Origin: Hyperoodon ampullatus | Lineage: Eukaryota > Chordata > Mammalia > Artiodactyla > Ziphiidae | Direction of reading: 5' to 3' | Assembly (NCBI GenBank): GCA_949752795.1 | Contig: OX457075.1 | Span: 9,034,701-9,098,700, forward strand | Length of the DNA stretch: 64,000 nucleotides | Shown: positions 43,921-55,650 of the stretch, piece after piece | Layout of the letters: the number at the start of each line of letters is the position of its first letter | Position numbering within the stretch: position 1 is the stretch's first letter | The notes under the pieces: model-generated | Database searches by the model: none | Told to the model about the DNA's origin: nothing | Seen by the model: only the letters and a program-made list of their open reading frames with translations | Made by a program: the position numbers and the translations under genes

Positions 43921-44129
43921 GGGCTTCCCTGGTGGCGCAGTGGTTGAGAGTCTGCCTGCCGATGCAGGGGACCCAGGTTCGTGCCGTGGTCCGGGAAGAT
44001 CCCACATGCCGCGGAGCGACTGCGCCCGTGAGCCATGGCCGCTGAGCCTGCGCATCCAGAGCCTGTGCTCCGCAACGGGAGAGGCCACAATAGTGAGAGG
44101 CCCACGTACCACAAAAAAAAAAAAAAAAA
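43921..44129 (+). mobile_element. CHR-type SINE, young
   Basis: Full CHR body with A tail. Perfect 14-bp target-site duplication AAGATTAGAATGAA at 43907-43920 and 44130-44143. Confidence 0.96.
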
Positions 44130-44143
44130 AAGATTAGAATGAA

Positions 44144-44544
44144 AAAAAAAAAAGAGTTGAATGAGAACAGTGTCTTCAGATAAGTAGGTGATGAAATAGA
44201 TCTAATATCATTAATTTGTTCTGCTTTCTTCTCATTATTGGCTTTGTGTAAGTTTTCTCTTTTTTTCCTCTTGTTCTACTTGGTATTTAACACACATTTG
44301 TGAGATTATCTGCTTTTCCTGGTCATGCCATTTGGGACCCTGGTTTTGAGATACACAATACTTCCTCAACACAAATGGAAAAATCAGTCATGAATATTAA
44401 GGGAAAGCATTCACAGGGCTCTGAAAAAAGTCAAACAGTTGGGGTTTAACTGATTTTATCCAGAATACAGTTGTTCATATACAAATGTATGTCTGCATCT
44501 ATAAGTACAGCTACAGAATTAGAGGTAGAATTTTTTTTTAAAAT
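44144..44544. other. Unassigned non-coding sequence
   Basis: About 400 bp between two direct CHR SINEs; no repeat or gene recognised. Confidence 0.5.
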
Positions 44545-44557
44545 AAAAGTTTATTGG

Positions 44558-44746
44558 GGCTTCCCTGGTGGTGCAGTGGTTGAGAGTCCGCCTGCCGATG
44601 CAGGGGACATGGGTTCGTGCCCCGGTCCTGGAGGATCCCACATGCCGTGGAGCGGCTGGGCCCGTGAGCCATGGCCGCTGAGCCTGCGCGTCCGGAGCCT
44701 GTGCTCCGCAACGGGAGAGGCCACAACAGTGAGAGGCCCACGTACC

Positions 44747-44773
<27 letters not shown>
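44558..44773 (+). mobile_element. CHR-type SINE
   Basis: Full CHR body with a tail of about 28 A. Target-site duplication AAAAGTTT(A/C)TTGG at 44545-44557 and 44774-44786, one mismatch. Confidence 0.95.
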
Positions 44774-44784
<11 letters not shown>

Positions 44785-45073
44785 GGACTGTAGGAAATAT
44801 CTACCCCTTGGGCAGAAATAGTTCAAATATCCTTTTCAATCTCTAATTTTGATTAAAGCTCACATCTTTGCCTTAGGTCTGTGTGCAAGTAGCCATTTCA
44901 TCCTGAATTATTCTGGCAGCCTTCAAAATTTAGTGAAGGATAGTGCTGGAAATGAATGAAAAATTGAAGTTCCCAATGAAGCATATTCTAATTGGAGTTT
45001 AAAAGTCTGCAAACTTTTTTTTGGTATTTGAAGTCTACAAACTTCTGTTTCTTTTTCAAAGCTTTCCTTGCCA

Positions 45074-45485
45074 TAAACCTAGAGACTATCATACTAAGTA
45101 AAGTAAGCCAGAAAGAGAAAGACAAAATATCATATGATATTACCTATATGTGGAATCTAAAAATAAAAAATGATACAAATGAACTTATATACAAAACAAA
45201 TAAACCCACAGACATAGAAAACAAACTTACAGTTACCAAAGAAAAAAGGGGAGGAGGATAAATTAAGAGTTTGGGATTTACATATACACACTACTATATA
45301 TAAAAAAGATAACCAACAAGGACCTACTGTATAGCACAGGGAACTGTGTTCAATGTTTTGTAATAACCTAAAAGGGAAAAGAATCTGAAAAATTGTAATA
45401 TACATATATATATATATATCTGAATCACTTTGCTATAAACTAACACAACATTGTAAATCAACTATACTTCAATTTTTTTTTTTTT
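45074..45485 (+). mobile_element. L1 3' end that terminates in poly-T
   Basis: Sense-strand L1 from CCTAGAGACTATCATAC to CTATACTTCAA, then about 13 T instead of A. The flanks AAAGCTTTCCTTGCCA (45058-45073 and 45486-45501) are a perfect 16-bp target-site duplication, which fixes both ends. Confidence 0.93.
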
Positions 45486-45501
45486 AAAGCTTTCCTTGCC
45501 A

Positions 45502-47290
45502 AGGAACCCCTGCATTTCAATTGTGATAAAAAGACTTTCAGAGGTCGGGAAGTAAGAGAATTGGCTTTTGTAGCATAAGACAGACAAAGACGAATATTTG
45601 GTTACTCATGTTTTAATATCCATTTTTAAACTAGATTTGAGGGGAAAATGGTGATAGCTGCTTCTGATGCAAAAACACCATTTATTTCCACTGAGATAAT
45701 TTGAAAACTGCTGAACTAGTTATCACCAAACTTTTCAATGTAATTTGTCACCAGCACTGGAGCAAAAATGACTGTAGCCTTCACGCTCTTAAGACTGTAT
45801 ATGTGGGTATGTTTAAATGCATACAGTCTTCATAGAATTGTACACTGATATATGTAGAAAAGCTTTCATTTGGCAAGTAATTTGATATATGATGAGATTT
45901 TCTGACTGAGTGATTGAATCTTTAGAATAAATGGACATGTAAGGGTCTGAGGATGAAGCTTTTCAAAATCTCAATTACAAACATCCCACACTTCAAATGC
46001 CATCTTTTGTTGTTCTAGTTTGTTACCTCTGATTTGCTGACTCCAACAATCCATGGACCTCCTCAGGACCTACAATCCACTGAACTACCACCTCTTCACC
46101 TCTTATGTCCTCTTTTTCTCATTACCTGTCTAAATTCCATGGTCTCTCTGAGCTACCTCACCCTCTCTAGCTTCACCTTTTCTTGCTGTAGAGCCACGTC
46201 CAGATCCCTGCTTCAGGACACATGCATCCAGTCACCCAACTGCTAAGACTGCTGGTTGTTCTTGGCCCACAATTGAGTTGCTCCCCGCAGGAATCGCCCT
46301 CTACCAAAGGGAGCTGACTTGCCCAAGATTACACCTTGTCCCCAGGGTCTTATGTCCAATGACTGATGGATATAGGGGTACAAAGACCCAGATGTCTCTT
46401 TTGCCTCAGAGACATCTCTGAATGGCCATCCCAACTCTGTTGTCCCAGTGAGATCAGCTAAGGACGCTGCTCTGTTGCAAGCACTTTGCATTTCAACTTC
46501 ACCCTCTGCCTAATCCTACTCCCTTTACCCCCATGCAGTTTTATTCCCCAGATCGCTGCCCCAGAAAACACCTGCACACACATCTTCATCTCAGAGTCTG
46601 TTTAGCAGGGAAGGAGACTTAAACAGTTAGTGTGAGGAGTGGTGCTAGAGGGCAGATTCTAAAGTCAGATCTTGGAATTGGAGCGTCAGTCTCCAAGTTG
46701 GCACAGAGGACAGCATCACAGGTAGAAAGTGCAGTTATTATGGGTCCTGATCATGTTGCCATGGTGCAACTGTTAAACTACCTTTGATAGGGTATACCCA
46801 TGGAAGAGAGTACCATGAAAGACACAATTTCTCAAGTACTTGAGAGCTATAGGAAATACTAATTATAACAATATAGAATTGGAGAGCTGCTACTTGGCGT
46901 TGTTACAGCATTGTAGAAAGATAATGAAAGGCCAAGGATAATAAACGACCAATTTAAGGCAAACAGTGAAAGCTTCCTTGGCAACATGCAAAGAATCTCT
47001 CATTTGCTGCAGCTGGAGAAAAAAGAAAGCAAAAGATCAGGTCCAGGACTTAACTGGTAGTGGAGTATCATATAAGGTTTAATTCTGAAACCTGGCAAGT
47101 CTGCTACACCAAGGTTAAGGCCTTGATTGGAAAATAATGTCACTCTGAGATGAGATGGGAACATATGGGCATTTGAAAATTTTGAATGTCCAGATTTCCC
47201 TGAACATTCTGGGATTGCAAACATGACCCATTCCTTTCTTTTAAAGGCTAGCCCTCTCCCCTGGCTTGACCAGAGAAGAATCAGCTTCCA
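45502..47290. other. Unassigned sequence, possibly decayed LTR-element interior
   Basis: 1.8 kb with no coding frame of note. Because it lies left of a reversed MLT1-like fragment at 47300, part of it could be an old ERVL/MaLR interior, but I recognise no diagnostic motif. Confidence 0.3.
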
Positions 47291-47299
47291 GACTGCACT

Positions 47300-47440
47300 G
47301 AGGTTGTTGGCAGGATTTATTTCCTTGAAACTGTAGGACTGAGAGCTTCAGCTTTGTTCTGTTATCAGCCAGAGGCTGCCCTCAGCTACTGGAGACCATC
47401 CATAGTTCCCTGCCACAGTCTTGGATTGCCAAGATGAGCA
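47300..47440 (-). mobile_element. MLT1-like LTR fragment
   Basis: TGTAGGACTGAGAGCTTCAG, AGCCAGAGGCTGCCCTCAGC and ATAGTTCCCTGCCACAG match the middle of a reversed MLT1 LTR. Confidence 0.5.
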
Positions 47441-47493
47441 GAAAAGCAAGAGTCTCTACTGGCAATACAGAGTCTCATATATTGTAATGAGTC

Positions 47494-47925
47494 TTTTTTT
47501 TTTTTAAATTGGGGTATAGTTGCTTTACATTGTTGTGTTAGTTTCTGCTGTACAACGAAGTGAATCAGCTATACGCATACATATATCCTCTCCTTCTTGG
47601 CCTCCCTCCTCCCCCGCAACCCCATCCCATCCATCTAGGTCACCAGAGCACCAAGCTGAGCTCCCTGCACTATACAGCAGGTTCCCACTAGCTAGTTGTT
47701 TTATACACAGAAGTGCACATACGTCCATCCCAAACTCCCAATTCATCCCACCCTCACCCCCAGTGTCCACATGTCCATTCCCTAGGTCTGCATCTTTATT
47801 CCCGCCCTGCAAATAGTTTCATCTGTACCATTTTTCTAGATTCCACATACATGCGTTAATATACGATATGTTTTTCTCTTTCTGACTTAACATCGTTCTG
47901 TATGACAGACTCTAGATCCATCCAC
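47494..47925 (-). mobile_element. L1 3' end (left arm of an inverted pair)
   Basis: T run, GCTTTACATTGTTGTGTTAG, 3' UTR, ending CTCTAGATCCATCCAC (47910-47925), the reverse of GTGGATGGACCTAGAG in ORF2. The 5' truncation lies within about one base of that of the L1 at 48066. Confidence 0.92.
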
Positions 47926-48065
47926 ACTTAGTCTTGAGCCCATTCCAGTAAGATTTTTACCTTCTCCACTCCTGAGAAACTACTCTTTTCAAGGTCACCA
48001 AAGACTACCATGTTACTAAATCCAGTAGTCAATTCTCATTCTTCATCTTCTAATACAAGAAAAGT

Positions 48066-48529
48066 GGATGGACCTAGAGTCTGTCATACAGAGTGAAGTA
48101 AGTCAGAAAGAGAAAAACAAATATCGTATATTAATGCATGTATGTGGAATCTAAAAAAAAAAAAATGGTACTGATGAACCTAGTTGCAGGGCAGGAATAA
48201 AGAGGTAGACATAGAGAATGGACTTGAGGACACAGGGTAGGAGGGCAAAGCTGGGGCGAAGTGAGAGTAGCATCGACATATATACACTACCGAATGTAAA
48301 ATAGTTGGCTGGTGGGAAGCAGCAGCATAGCACAGGGAGATTGCCTCTGTGCTTTGCCATGGCCTAGAGGGGTGGGATAAGGAGGGTGGGAGGGAAGCTC
48401 AAGAGGGAGGGGATATGGGGACATGTGTATGCATATGGCTGATCCACTTTGTTGTGCAACAGAAACTAACATGGTATTGGGAAGCAATTATACTCCAATA
48501 AAGATCTATTTTAAAAATTTAAAAATTAA
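48066..48529 (+). mobile_element. L1 3' end (right arm of an inverted pair)
   Basis: Starts TGGATGGACCTAGAGTCTG in ORF2 and ends CTCCAATAAAGATCT with an A-rich tail. Target-site duplication AAGAAAAAG at 48057-48065 and 48530-48538. It interrupts the L2. Confidence 0.92.
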
Positions 48530-49041
48530 AAGAAAAAGAAACATTTGACACAGTTAATCACTTTCTTGAAACACTGTATTCACTTGGCTTCTAAGACTCC
48601 ATAGGAGCCCGGATTTCCTTCTACTTCATTGGACACTTTCTCAGTCTCTTCTACCAGTTCCCCCTCATCTTCATAATGTCTTATTTTTGGAATACCCAAT
48701 GATTCATTCTTTTGACTTCTCTTTTATCGAGCCTTCCTCCTTTGATAAATTCACTTGTATGGCCCCCAAAACAATATAAAAGCTAATGACAACCATATCT
48801 ATACATTTTACCCAGCACTTTGCTCTGGATTCCACACTCATATATCCAATAACCCTTGCAAAATTTACACATGAATGTCTAACAGACATCTCAAACTTAT
48901 TATATCTAAACCTAAAATCCAGCTCTTCATTCCCCAATCTTCTTCTACAGTCTCTCCCATCTCAGTTAATGACTATTCTCTCTTTCCATTTTCTTAGTCT
49001 AAAACCCCTGGAGTTATTCTGGAATGCACTCATTCAGGCAC

Positions 49042-49403
49042 TGTCATAGTCCATTTGGGCTGCTATAGCAAACTACCATAGATTGAATGGCTTATAAACA
49101 ACAGAATTTTATTTCTTACAGTTCTGGTAGCTGAGAATTCCGAGGTCATGATAGATTTGGTGTCTGGTGAGAGCGTGCTTCCTGGTTCACAGACGACCGT
49201 CTTCTAGCTATGTCCTCATATGGTGGAAGGGGCCAGGGAGCTCTCAGGGGTATCTTTGGTAAGGGCACTAATCCCATTCATGAAGCCTCCACCCTCCATA
49301 CTTAATCACCTACCAAAGGCCCCACCTCCTAACACCATTACTTTGGGGGCTAGGATTTCAAAATATGAATTTTGGGGAGACACAAATATTCAGTCTATAT
49401 AAC
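49042..49403 (-). mobile_element. MST/MLT1A-type LTR inserted in L2
   Basis: TGTCATAGTCCATTTGGGCTGC, ACAACAGAATTTTATTTCTTAC, CCCACCTCCTAACACCATTAC and TATGAATTTTGGGGAGACAC, ending TATATAACA, are the reversed MST-type LTR with TG...CA ends. L2 resumes immediately on the right. Confidence 0.85.
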
Positions 49404-50261
49404 ACACTATATCCAATCTAACAGTAAATCTATCAATTGCTTTCTTTCGAGTATTCAGAAGATGACCACTTCTCTCCGCTGCCACCTCCCTGCTCCAAGC
49501 CAAGAAATCTCTCCACTTGATTATGGCAACAACAGTCTCCTAATTGGTCTCCCTGATCCCACACTCACTCCTTTATAGCCTATTCTCAATACAACTTCTG
49601 CAGTAATCCTCTTAAAACAGAAGTTTCATATATTATTCTGCTCAGTACTTTCCAAAGGCTCCCTGACTTACTCCAGTGAAGGTCAGTCCTTCTAATGGTT
49701 TATCTGCCCTGTGCATTCTGGCAAACCCCTTAGCTCTCTGAAATCATCTCCCAGAACTCTCCCCCTCTCTCATTTTATTCTAGCCACACTGTCCTCAAAG
49801 ATCCATGCATTCTCTGCCTTTAGGCCTTTGCAGCTTCTATTTAATCAGCCTAGAATGCTTCCCCCACATATCTACCTTGTTTTTTTTCTCTTCTCCTAAA
49901 TCTTTACCCAAATGCCACCTTCTCAGTGAGACTTTCCCTAACCACATTATCTAAAATCACATCATGTCCCTTCCTACACACATGCTTCCTACCCTTTTCC
50001 CTCCTTTATCTTCATAACACTTTCCACTTTCTAACATTTCATAATTCAGCTACTTCTTTTTGGTATTGTCCTTCTCTCCTGACTAGACCTAAGCTACGTA
50101 AGGGCAGAGATTTCTTGCTGGGTTTTTTGCACAGTGTTTATATTCCTAAGGCACAGAATAGCATAGAACACATAGCACATAGTATACATTCAATACGTGT
50201 TGAATAAATAAATCAATAAAGGATTAGATGAATGAGTAAATGAATGAATGAATATAACTAA

Positions 50262-50790
50262 ACTCTTCTGTATCAGTCAGGGTACCAGCAGGAAGCATAT
50301 GGAAAATTCAAATGGGGAGATTTAGGTAAGTTTAAAGAAGGGAGTATTTACAACATGGAAGGGACTAATAAGGATGGTGAAATACCCAAGAGCCAGGAAC
50401 AGTGGGGTGGTGCTGTTATCTCTGTACCTAAAGGAGCAAGGGCAGGAATCAGACGCTAGAATAAGAAGAGAATAGCTGTAAGAAAAGTCTGCCCAGCAGG
50501 AGTTGTGGACTTCAGTTGAGGGAGGCAGCCGATCAGAGGTGACCCAGTAGAAATGGAGCCTGGAAGATAAACACCCAGACCTCTGCTTCCTCTTGCCTCA
50601 TGTATCCTGCTGATGTCGTCCACTGGCCAAACCCAACTGCAGGTCATGGACCAGGAAGGCTGTTAATATAGCCCCAAACAGTCAGTGCCCAAGCACAGAG
50701 AGGGGTAGGAAAGGTTGGAAAATGAACTGGAAAGGAAAATGGAAACTGTCCTGGACATCTGCTTTTACCCTCTGTCACAATATTTTATAG
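50262..50790. mobile_element. Possible ancient LTR, family uncertain
   Basis: CAGTCAGGGTACCAGCAGGAAG, GGAGTATTTACAACATGGAAGG, CACTGGCCAAACCCAACTGC and GCACAGAGAGGGGTAGG follow a recurrent mammalian LTR-like repeat. I cannot name the subfamily. Confidence 0.4.
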
Positions 50791-52602
50791 GATGTGATAG
50801 AAAAAAAGTATTCTTCTGAAATTAGCATACATTTACTATATAAGGTTAATTTCATTTATGCTAGAAACTTCATCTCAGACTTTCATTTCCCATTGCCTGT
50901 TGGTTATTTGTTTCCTTTTGAAATAAAAGTACTCAATCCTTGGGTGATTTGGATTGTTTTACTTTAAATCACTACTGTTGAGACTGTTTTCCCCAAATCA
51001 AATACTAACCTTTAAGAGAATGTCTAGAGGCTACATTCTTTGGCCTATTCTATTTAGGTGACTAGGAAGAAATAGCATTGAAATTTGCTGAAAGCTTCTT
51101 TGGAAATTTTTTGAAATAAACCTTTAAAAAAAAATGGAAGCAAAGTAAAATAAAAGCAACTGAAGCAACAGCCCTGCTTGGAAAGATAAAACTCAGCCCT
51201 GGCTAAAAATAGAATCCATAACTGCTGATGAGCAAGGGGAACATCTGGTAGAAAGAATGTATTTATCAGGTGACACTTTTGAGAAAGTTCTTAAAACATT
51301 TAGGACATCATAACCACACCAGTATACAATGCCCCTAAGAAGGTGGAACAGAAAAAGAACAAAGGTTTGGCATCATTCACGATATTGAGGGTATGATGTA
51401 AGTGGTCTTAGCTTTCTGTCCTGTTGTATTGGGACTTTCTACCTGTGAAAGGCTTCCTCTGTCTTCATTGTGCCTTTACTTTAAGGAACTTAAAAGAGAG
51501 AGAGGTGATAAACATACAGAAACACATACAAAGAAAGGGTAATTACTGACTCAACAAGGAGGTTAGGAGGTGAGGTAAGAGTAATAGTCCCTGGAAGGAC
51601 TGTGACCCAGTTCTGGAGGCTGCAGTGTGAGTTCTCTAGACCTGAAGGGCACTGGCGTAACACAGAATTGAGTAATAAGTCTAGAGATCTCTAGGGATTT
51701 TGTTTGGGGCTATTGAATGTGGTGGTGCTACCTGGGGGTGCAGATAAGTATGCATTTTCCATGGAAATGCTCAAGAGGGCTCTTTTGTTTTCCTTCTGAA
51801 TTTCATTACTCTGCAGTGTAGCTCACTCTTCTTTATGTCCTGAGCTCTGGGGATGTGTGATCTATTTCTCTTTTCTCTCATTTCTTTCTCACAACTCGAG
51901 CATGCTACATTTTGCCCCCTCTTTTTGGATCTGTGATTTTCTCTCTACCATTTTTTATCAGCAAAGAACGTGTGCTCAGTGTGATGGCTACTACCCATTA
52001 ATAAATGTTGGCTAATTTCCAGTAAACCCACTGCCAAACCACCAGGTCACTTTCCACCCTTTCAATGAATTCTTGGCCTCTCTGAATCAGTGACCCTACC
52101 GTATTGTCCTTCCCCATCCCAGTAAATCTTAACTGTAAATGACAAAGAAAATTATCCTTTCTCACTTTTTTGAGCCTCAGAACTCCCTTTTCTCCCTGCA
52201 GCCCAGACCCCTGCTTCTAGCTATCCAGGCCTTGAATCGGTTTGTATCTAACTTACTTCAAACCCTGTTCCATCTGTTCTCTTTAGATCTTAGCTACATT
52301 ATTTTCTCCATTGTTATCTACAAAATTGGGTAATAATAGAAGACTAATTTAGGACAACTTTGTTTGGGGAGCTATTGAATTGGATGCCACGCTTGTGCGC
52401 CTATGTAGATATGCATTTGCCTATGGAAACAGCAAGTTTTTTATGTCTAGGACCTGCTCCATCAAGGATCATGTCTGACCTTTATCACTCTGCAAAGTAA
52501 AGTATTGTTCTCCCCATACCAGAGATAAAAATCCTGAGATTCAAATTAAGATCATAGTGTTGGTAAATGGAAGAAACATATAATGAAACTACTTATCTAA
52601 TT
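50791..52602. other. Unassigned non-coding sequence
   Basis: 1.8 kb with no gene. GGGGCTATTGAATGTGGTGGTG and the similar GGGGAGCTATTGAATTGGATG recur about 650 bp apart, with a shared GTAGATATGCATTT-like word, hinting at an old duplication. Confidence 0.4.
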
Positions 52603-52815
52603 TAGTACTTCTCAACCCTCATTGCTCATTGGAATCATCCATATCAGTCTTTTTCAATATTTACTGCACACACATCACCTGGGGATCTTAGTAAAAGGCA
52701 GATTATGGTTTAGTAGATGTAGCATAAGTCCCAAGTTTCCAAATTTCTAATAAGGTTTCAGGTGATGCCAATGCTGCTGGTAGTCATGGGACATATCTTG
52801 AGTAATTAAAGTGCT
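52603..52815. mobile_element. hAT-type non-autonomous DNA transposon
   Basis: AGTACTTCTCAACCCTCATTG, CATCACCTGGGGATCTTAGT, AAAGGCAGATTATGGTTTAG and TTTCAGGTGATGCCAATGC match the MER-type family also at 9140 and 40700. This is the clearest copy. Confidence 0.65.
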
Positions 52816-52916
52816 TGTAAGAAAATATTTTTGCCAGACCCCAACAAACTAATTAAATCTTTGAAGACAGGGCGCCAAGCAACTCAATTAGAAGTGCATC
52901 AGAAATACGATAGATT

Positions 52917-52945
52917 GGCAACTGTACTCCAATAAAAAAAAATAA
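52917..52945 (+). mobile_element. Ultra-short L1 3' end
   Basis: About 30 bp: TTGGCAACTGTACTCCAATA plus A8, the very end of L1 with its tail. No clear target-site duplication. Confidence 0.6.
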
Positions 52946-53095
52946 GACAGACCGGTGGATGGCTACATAAACATGTGATAAAGCAAGACTATAGCAAAAT
53001 GTAAATTTTAAGAGCTAGGTGGATATATGGTTATTCACTCTAAAGTTCTATACATTTAAATTTTTTACAATAAAATATTGGAAAAATGGGTTAGG
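52946..53095 (+). mobile_element. Old L1M 3' end
   Basis: GTGATAAAGCAAGACTATAGC, AGGTGGATATATGGTTATTC and TTTTTTACAATAAAATATTG match an old mammalian L1 3' terminus. Confidence 0.55.
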
Positions 53096-53294
53096 AAGAA
53101 AACCTTTGGGGGAATCTAAACAATTTCTCCCCTATGGTATATATTAATTATCCCTCTTCCCCCTCAAAAATAATCCTACCTGTTACACCTTTAAACAATT
53201 TTTATTTTATTCGTTTTTGCTGTAAAGTTATTTATTCCTGTTTCACTGATAGAGACAGTTCCAGTCTTTGAGATGATTTACTATATTGCAGAGC

Positions 53295-53465
53295 ATGAAA
53301 TTTGGGGCCGGCAAAACATACCAATGTTTAAAATTTAAATCTACTCTGCCCTTTACTTATTAGTGTGCAATTTTAGCCAAATTAACTTACTGGTCTTAGT
53401 TTTATAATCTGAAGTTTGGTATACTGATAATAGTAATGATAATACTTTCTTCATAAAACCAATGT
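53295..53465 (+). mobile_element. MIR SINE
   Basis: GAAATTTGGGGCCGGCAAAAC, TCTACTCTGCCCTTTACTTA, TTTTATAATCTGAAGTTTGG and GATAATAGTAATGATAATAC follow MIR order. Confidence 0.6.
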
Positions 53466-53718
53466 GGCAAATTGACATATTTTAAGGCATCTCTTCTTCC
53501 TATCTACTTTTTAAGACACAGAACCCAACCACATAGCCTTTGCTGTCCCAAACAACTATGTTTTATAGCACATGGCTTGTTACTGAACTACCACCACCCT
53601 CCCCAGCACACTCACACAGAGACATGACTGATGGACAAGTTTTAGACTAATAGCCAGTAACACTGACCAGCCAGTCACATCTGGCTTGTAACCTGGTTCA
53701 AAAAGATTCACTAAAATC

Positions 53719-53930
53719 GGGCTTCCCTGGTGGCACAGTGGTTGAAGGTCCGCCTGCCAATGCAGGGGACACGGGTTCGTGCCCCAGTCCGGGAAGATCC
53801 CACATGACGTGGAGCGGCTGGGCCTGTGAGCCATGGCCACTGAGCCTGCGCGTCCGGAGCCTGTGCTCCGCAACGGGAGAGGCCACAACAGTGAGAGGCC
53901 CACATACCGCAAAAAAAAAAAAAAAAAAAG
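53719..53930 (+). mobile_element. CHR-type SINE, young
   Basis: Full CHR body with A19 tail. Perfect 15-bp target-site duplication AGATTCACTAAAATC at 53704-53718 and 53931-53945. Confidence 0.96.
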
Positions 53931-53945
53931 AGATTCACTAAAATC

Positions 53946-54774
53946 ATAACATAAATATCTCTCTCAATAATATAAACCAAGAGACTCAGAGAGAGGTGGC
54001 AGTTGGTAGTGGGTTCCAAACTAGAAGATCATATGGACACAAAGGCTTGAGATCATCTTCATTTGGGTCAAATTTATGATTGTTACATATATAAAGTTTA
54101 TTGAGTGAGGAAGAAAGAAGTAGCATGTAAGCACTGAGAAGCAGGAATGTGAGGCAGCTTCTAAGATGTGAATAAAATAGCACACGTCTCTGACATTTTA
54201 CTTTCTTGTTCCAGTGAAACCTAAGTGGCCTTGGTTCTAATCTAGGCTGTGCCTAAGATCCCATGTTGAATCCTTTCACGGAACTCCCCTTTGTTTGAAC
54301 TAGGCTGAATGGATCTCCAGCAATCAGGATAGACTCCAGTATGCTTATCTCACTGGTTTAAAATAACAAACATTTCTATTCCTCACTCTGTTCAAATTAG
54401 CTAGGGCTTGTTCCATGGTATCTGAGGTTTCAGTTAAAAGAAACTTCTTTTTGAAACGTATGATTACATGGCAAGCCACTGTGCATTGCTTTGTAGCTAC
54501 TGCATCAAAGTCATACTTGTCATTTCTGTTCTCATTTCAAATGACCATACGTGAATTCACTAGGGCAATACCCTCAAAGGGGGCACTGAATATTAGCTAA
54601 TAAAACAATCTATCACAAGATAATTGTTTTTTTATTTTTTTTCCATAAAAAGATCATTAAATGAGAGATAATGTACAGAAAATGTTTGTACATAATGGAT
54701 AATAAATCAGTGTGATATTTGTCCTTGTGAAAGTCTTTGTCCATTGAAGGCCTTTCTCAAAGTGTCAGAATGAT
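53946..54774. other. Unassigned non-coding sequence
   Basis: About 830 bp, no repeat or gene recognised. Confidence 0.5.
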
Positions 54775-55290
54775 TTTTATTCATTCATTCTTCAGATATA
54801 TGGAGTGTCTGCTATATGATAGGCAGGGTGCTAAATGCCAGAAATAAAATGAAGAACACGGCAGACATGGATCCTACACACACGGTGCCTAGAGAATAAT
54901 GGATAATAAAGAACAACAGATAGGCAATTCCAATGCCTATGATGATGCCTTAGATAAGACAAATACCGGGTGCTTGAAAACATAGGAGGTGAATCTCATT
55001 TAGATCTGGGACACACAAAATGTTTCTTAGAGGAAGTGGCAACGGCTGCAAACCAGAAGAATGGAAGGAACTAGTCAGGCAAAGGGCAGGAGACAAGGAG
55101 GGTTTTCTAGATAAAGGGGCCAGCAAATGTGCAAACCCAGATGTGAAGAGAGCGTGAACAATCAAGGAACTGCAAGAAGGGAGAAGAGAGGGGACAGGCA
55201 GGTGTAAGCTGTGCTTTGGAAGTTGGACTCTATCCTAGACAATGAGGAGCCATTCAAGGGCTTTAATGGCTTAAAGGTATTTAAGGTTTA
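54775..55290 (-). mobile_element. L2 LINE, 3' half
   Basis: TTATTCATTCATTCTTCAG, GATAGGCAGGGTGCTAAATG, GATCCTACACACACGGTG, AGTTGGACTCTATCCTAGAC and GAGGAGCCATTCAAGGGC are reversed L2 in order. Confidence 0.75.
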
Positions 55291-55529
55291 AGGAAAGGAA
55301 CTGCAAATTTGTGTTTTTCAACACTGAGAACATAGTAAGTTTCTAGGGCCTAAGGCCCACTGTGAAAGCCATGCATTTTTAGCCAATGCTTATCTCCAAC
55401 ACACACGCCTGTGTTTATTAAAGGAAAAAGAATGGACTCATGTTTCAACAGAACTATGTGTTCTCTCCATTTCTCATCGTAACTATTTTGTAGGTGGGAT
55501 ACAGTGGGTGGAAGTGGGAGCAAAAGCTG

Positions 55530-55650
55530 TGAAATGGAAATCAGACAGGTTCCAGCCCCAATTACTTCCTCAAAATGTGCTTTGGAGCAAGTCACTTAAC
55601 TGCTCTGGAAAATGGTGATAAAAAGCTAACTTAAGGTCTTTGAAAAATAT
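55530..55650 (+). mobile_element. MIR SINE fragment
   Basis: CAGACAGGTTCCAGCCCCAA and AGCAAGTCACTTAACTGCTC, then GGAAAATGGTGATAAAAAGC, follow MIR. Confidence 0.6.

Larger units (their letters stand above)
47926..50255 (+). mobile_element. L2 LINE split by an L1 and an MST-like LTR
   Basis: Three collinear pieces: 47926-48056 (GTCTTGAGCCCATTCCAG, CAAGGTCACCAAAGACTACC), 48539-49041 (ATTTGACACAGTTAATCAC, CATCTCAAACTTATTATATC) and 49404-50255 (CCTAATTGGTCTCCCTGATC, CTTCTCAGTGAGACTTTCCC, tail of ATGAATGAATGAA). The reverse transcriptase YADD site, expected near 48803, is destroyed. About 1.5 kb of L2 remains. Confidence 0.8.

Noticed and set aside
49038..49408. Target-site duplication of the MST-type LTR
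   Set aside because: The flanking bases GGCAC and CACTA do not match as a clean 5-bp duplication.
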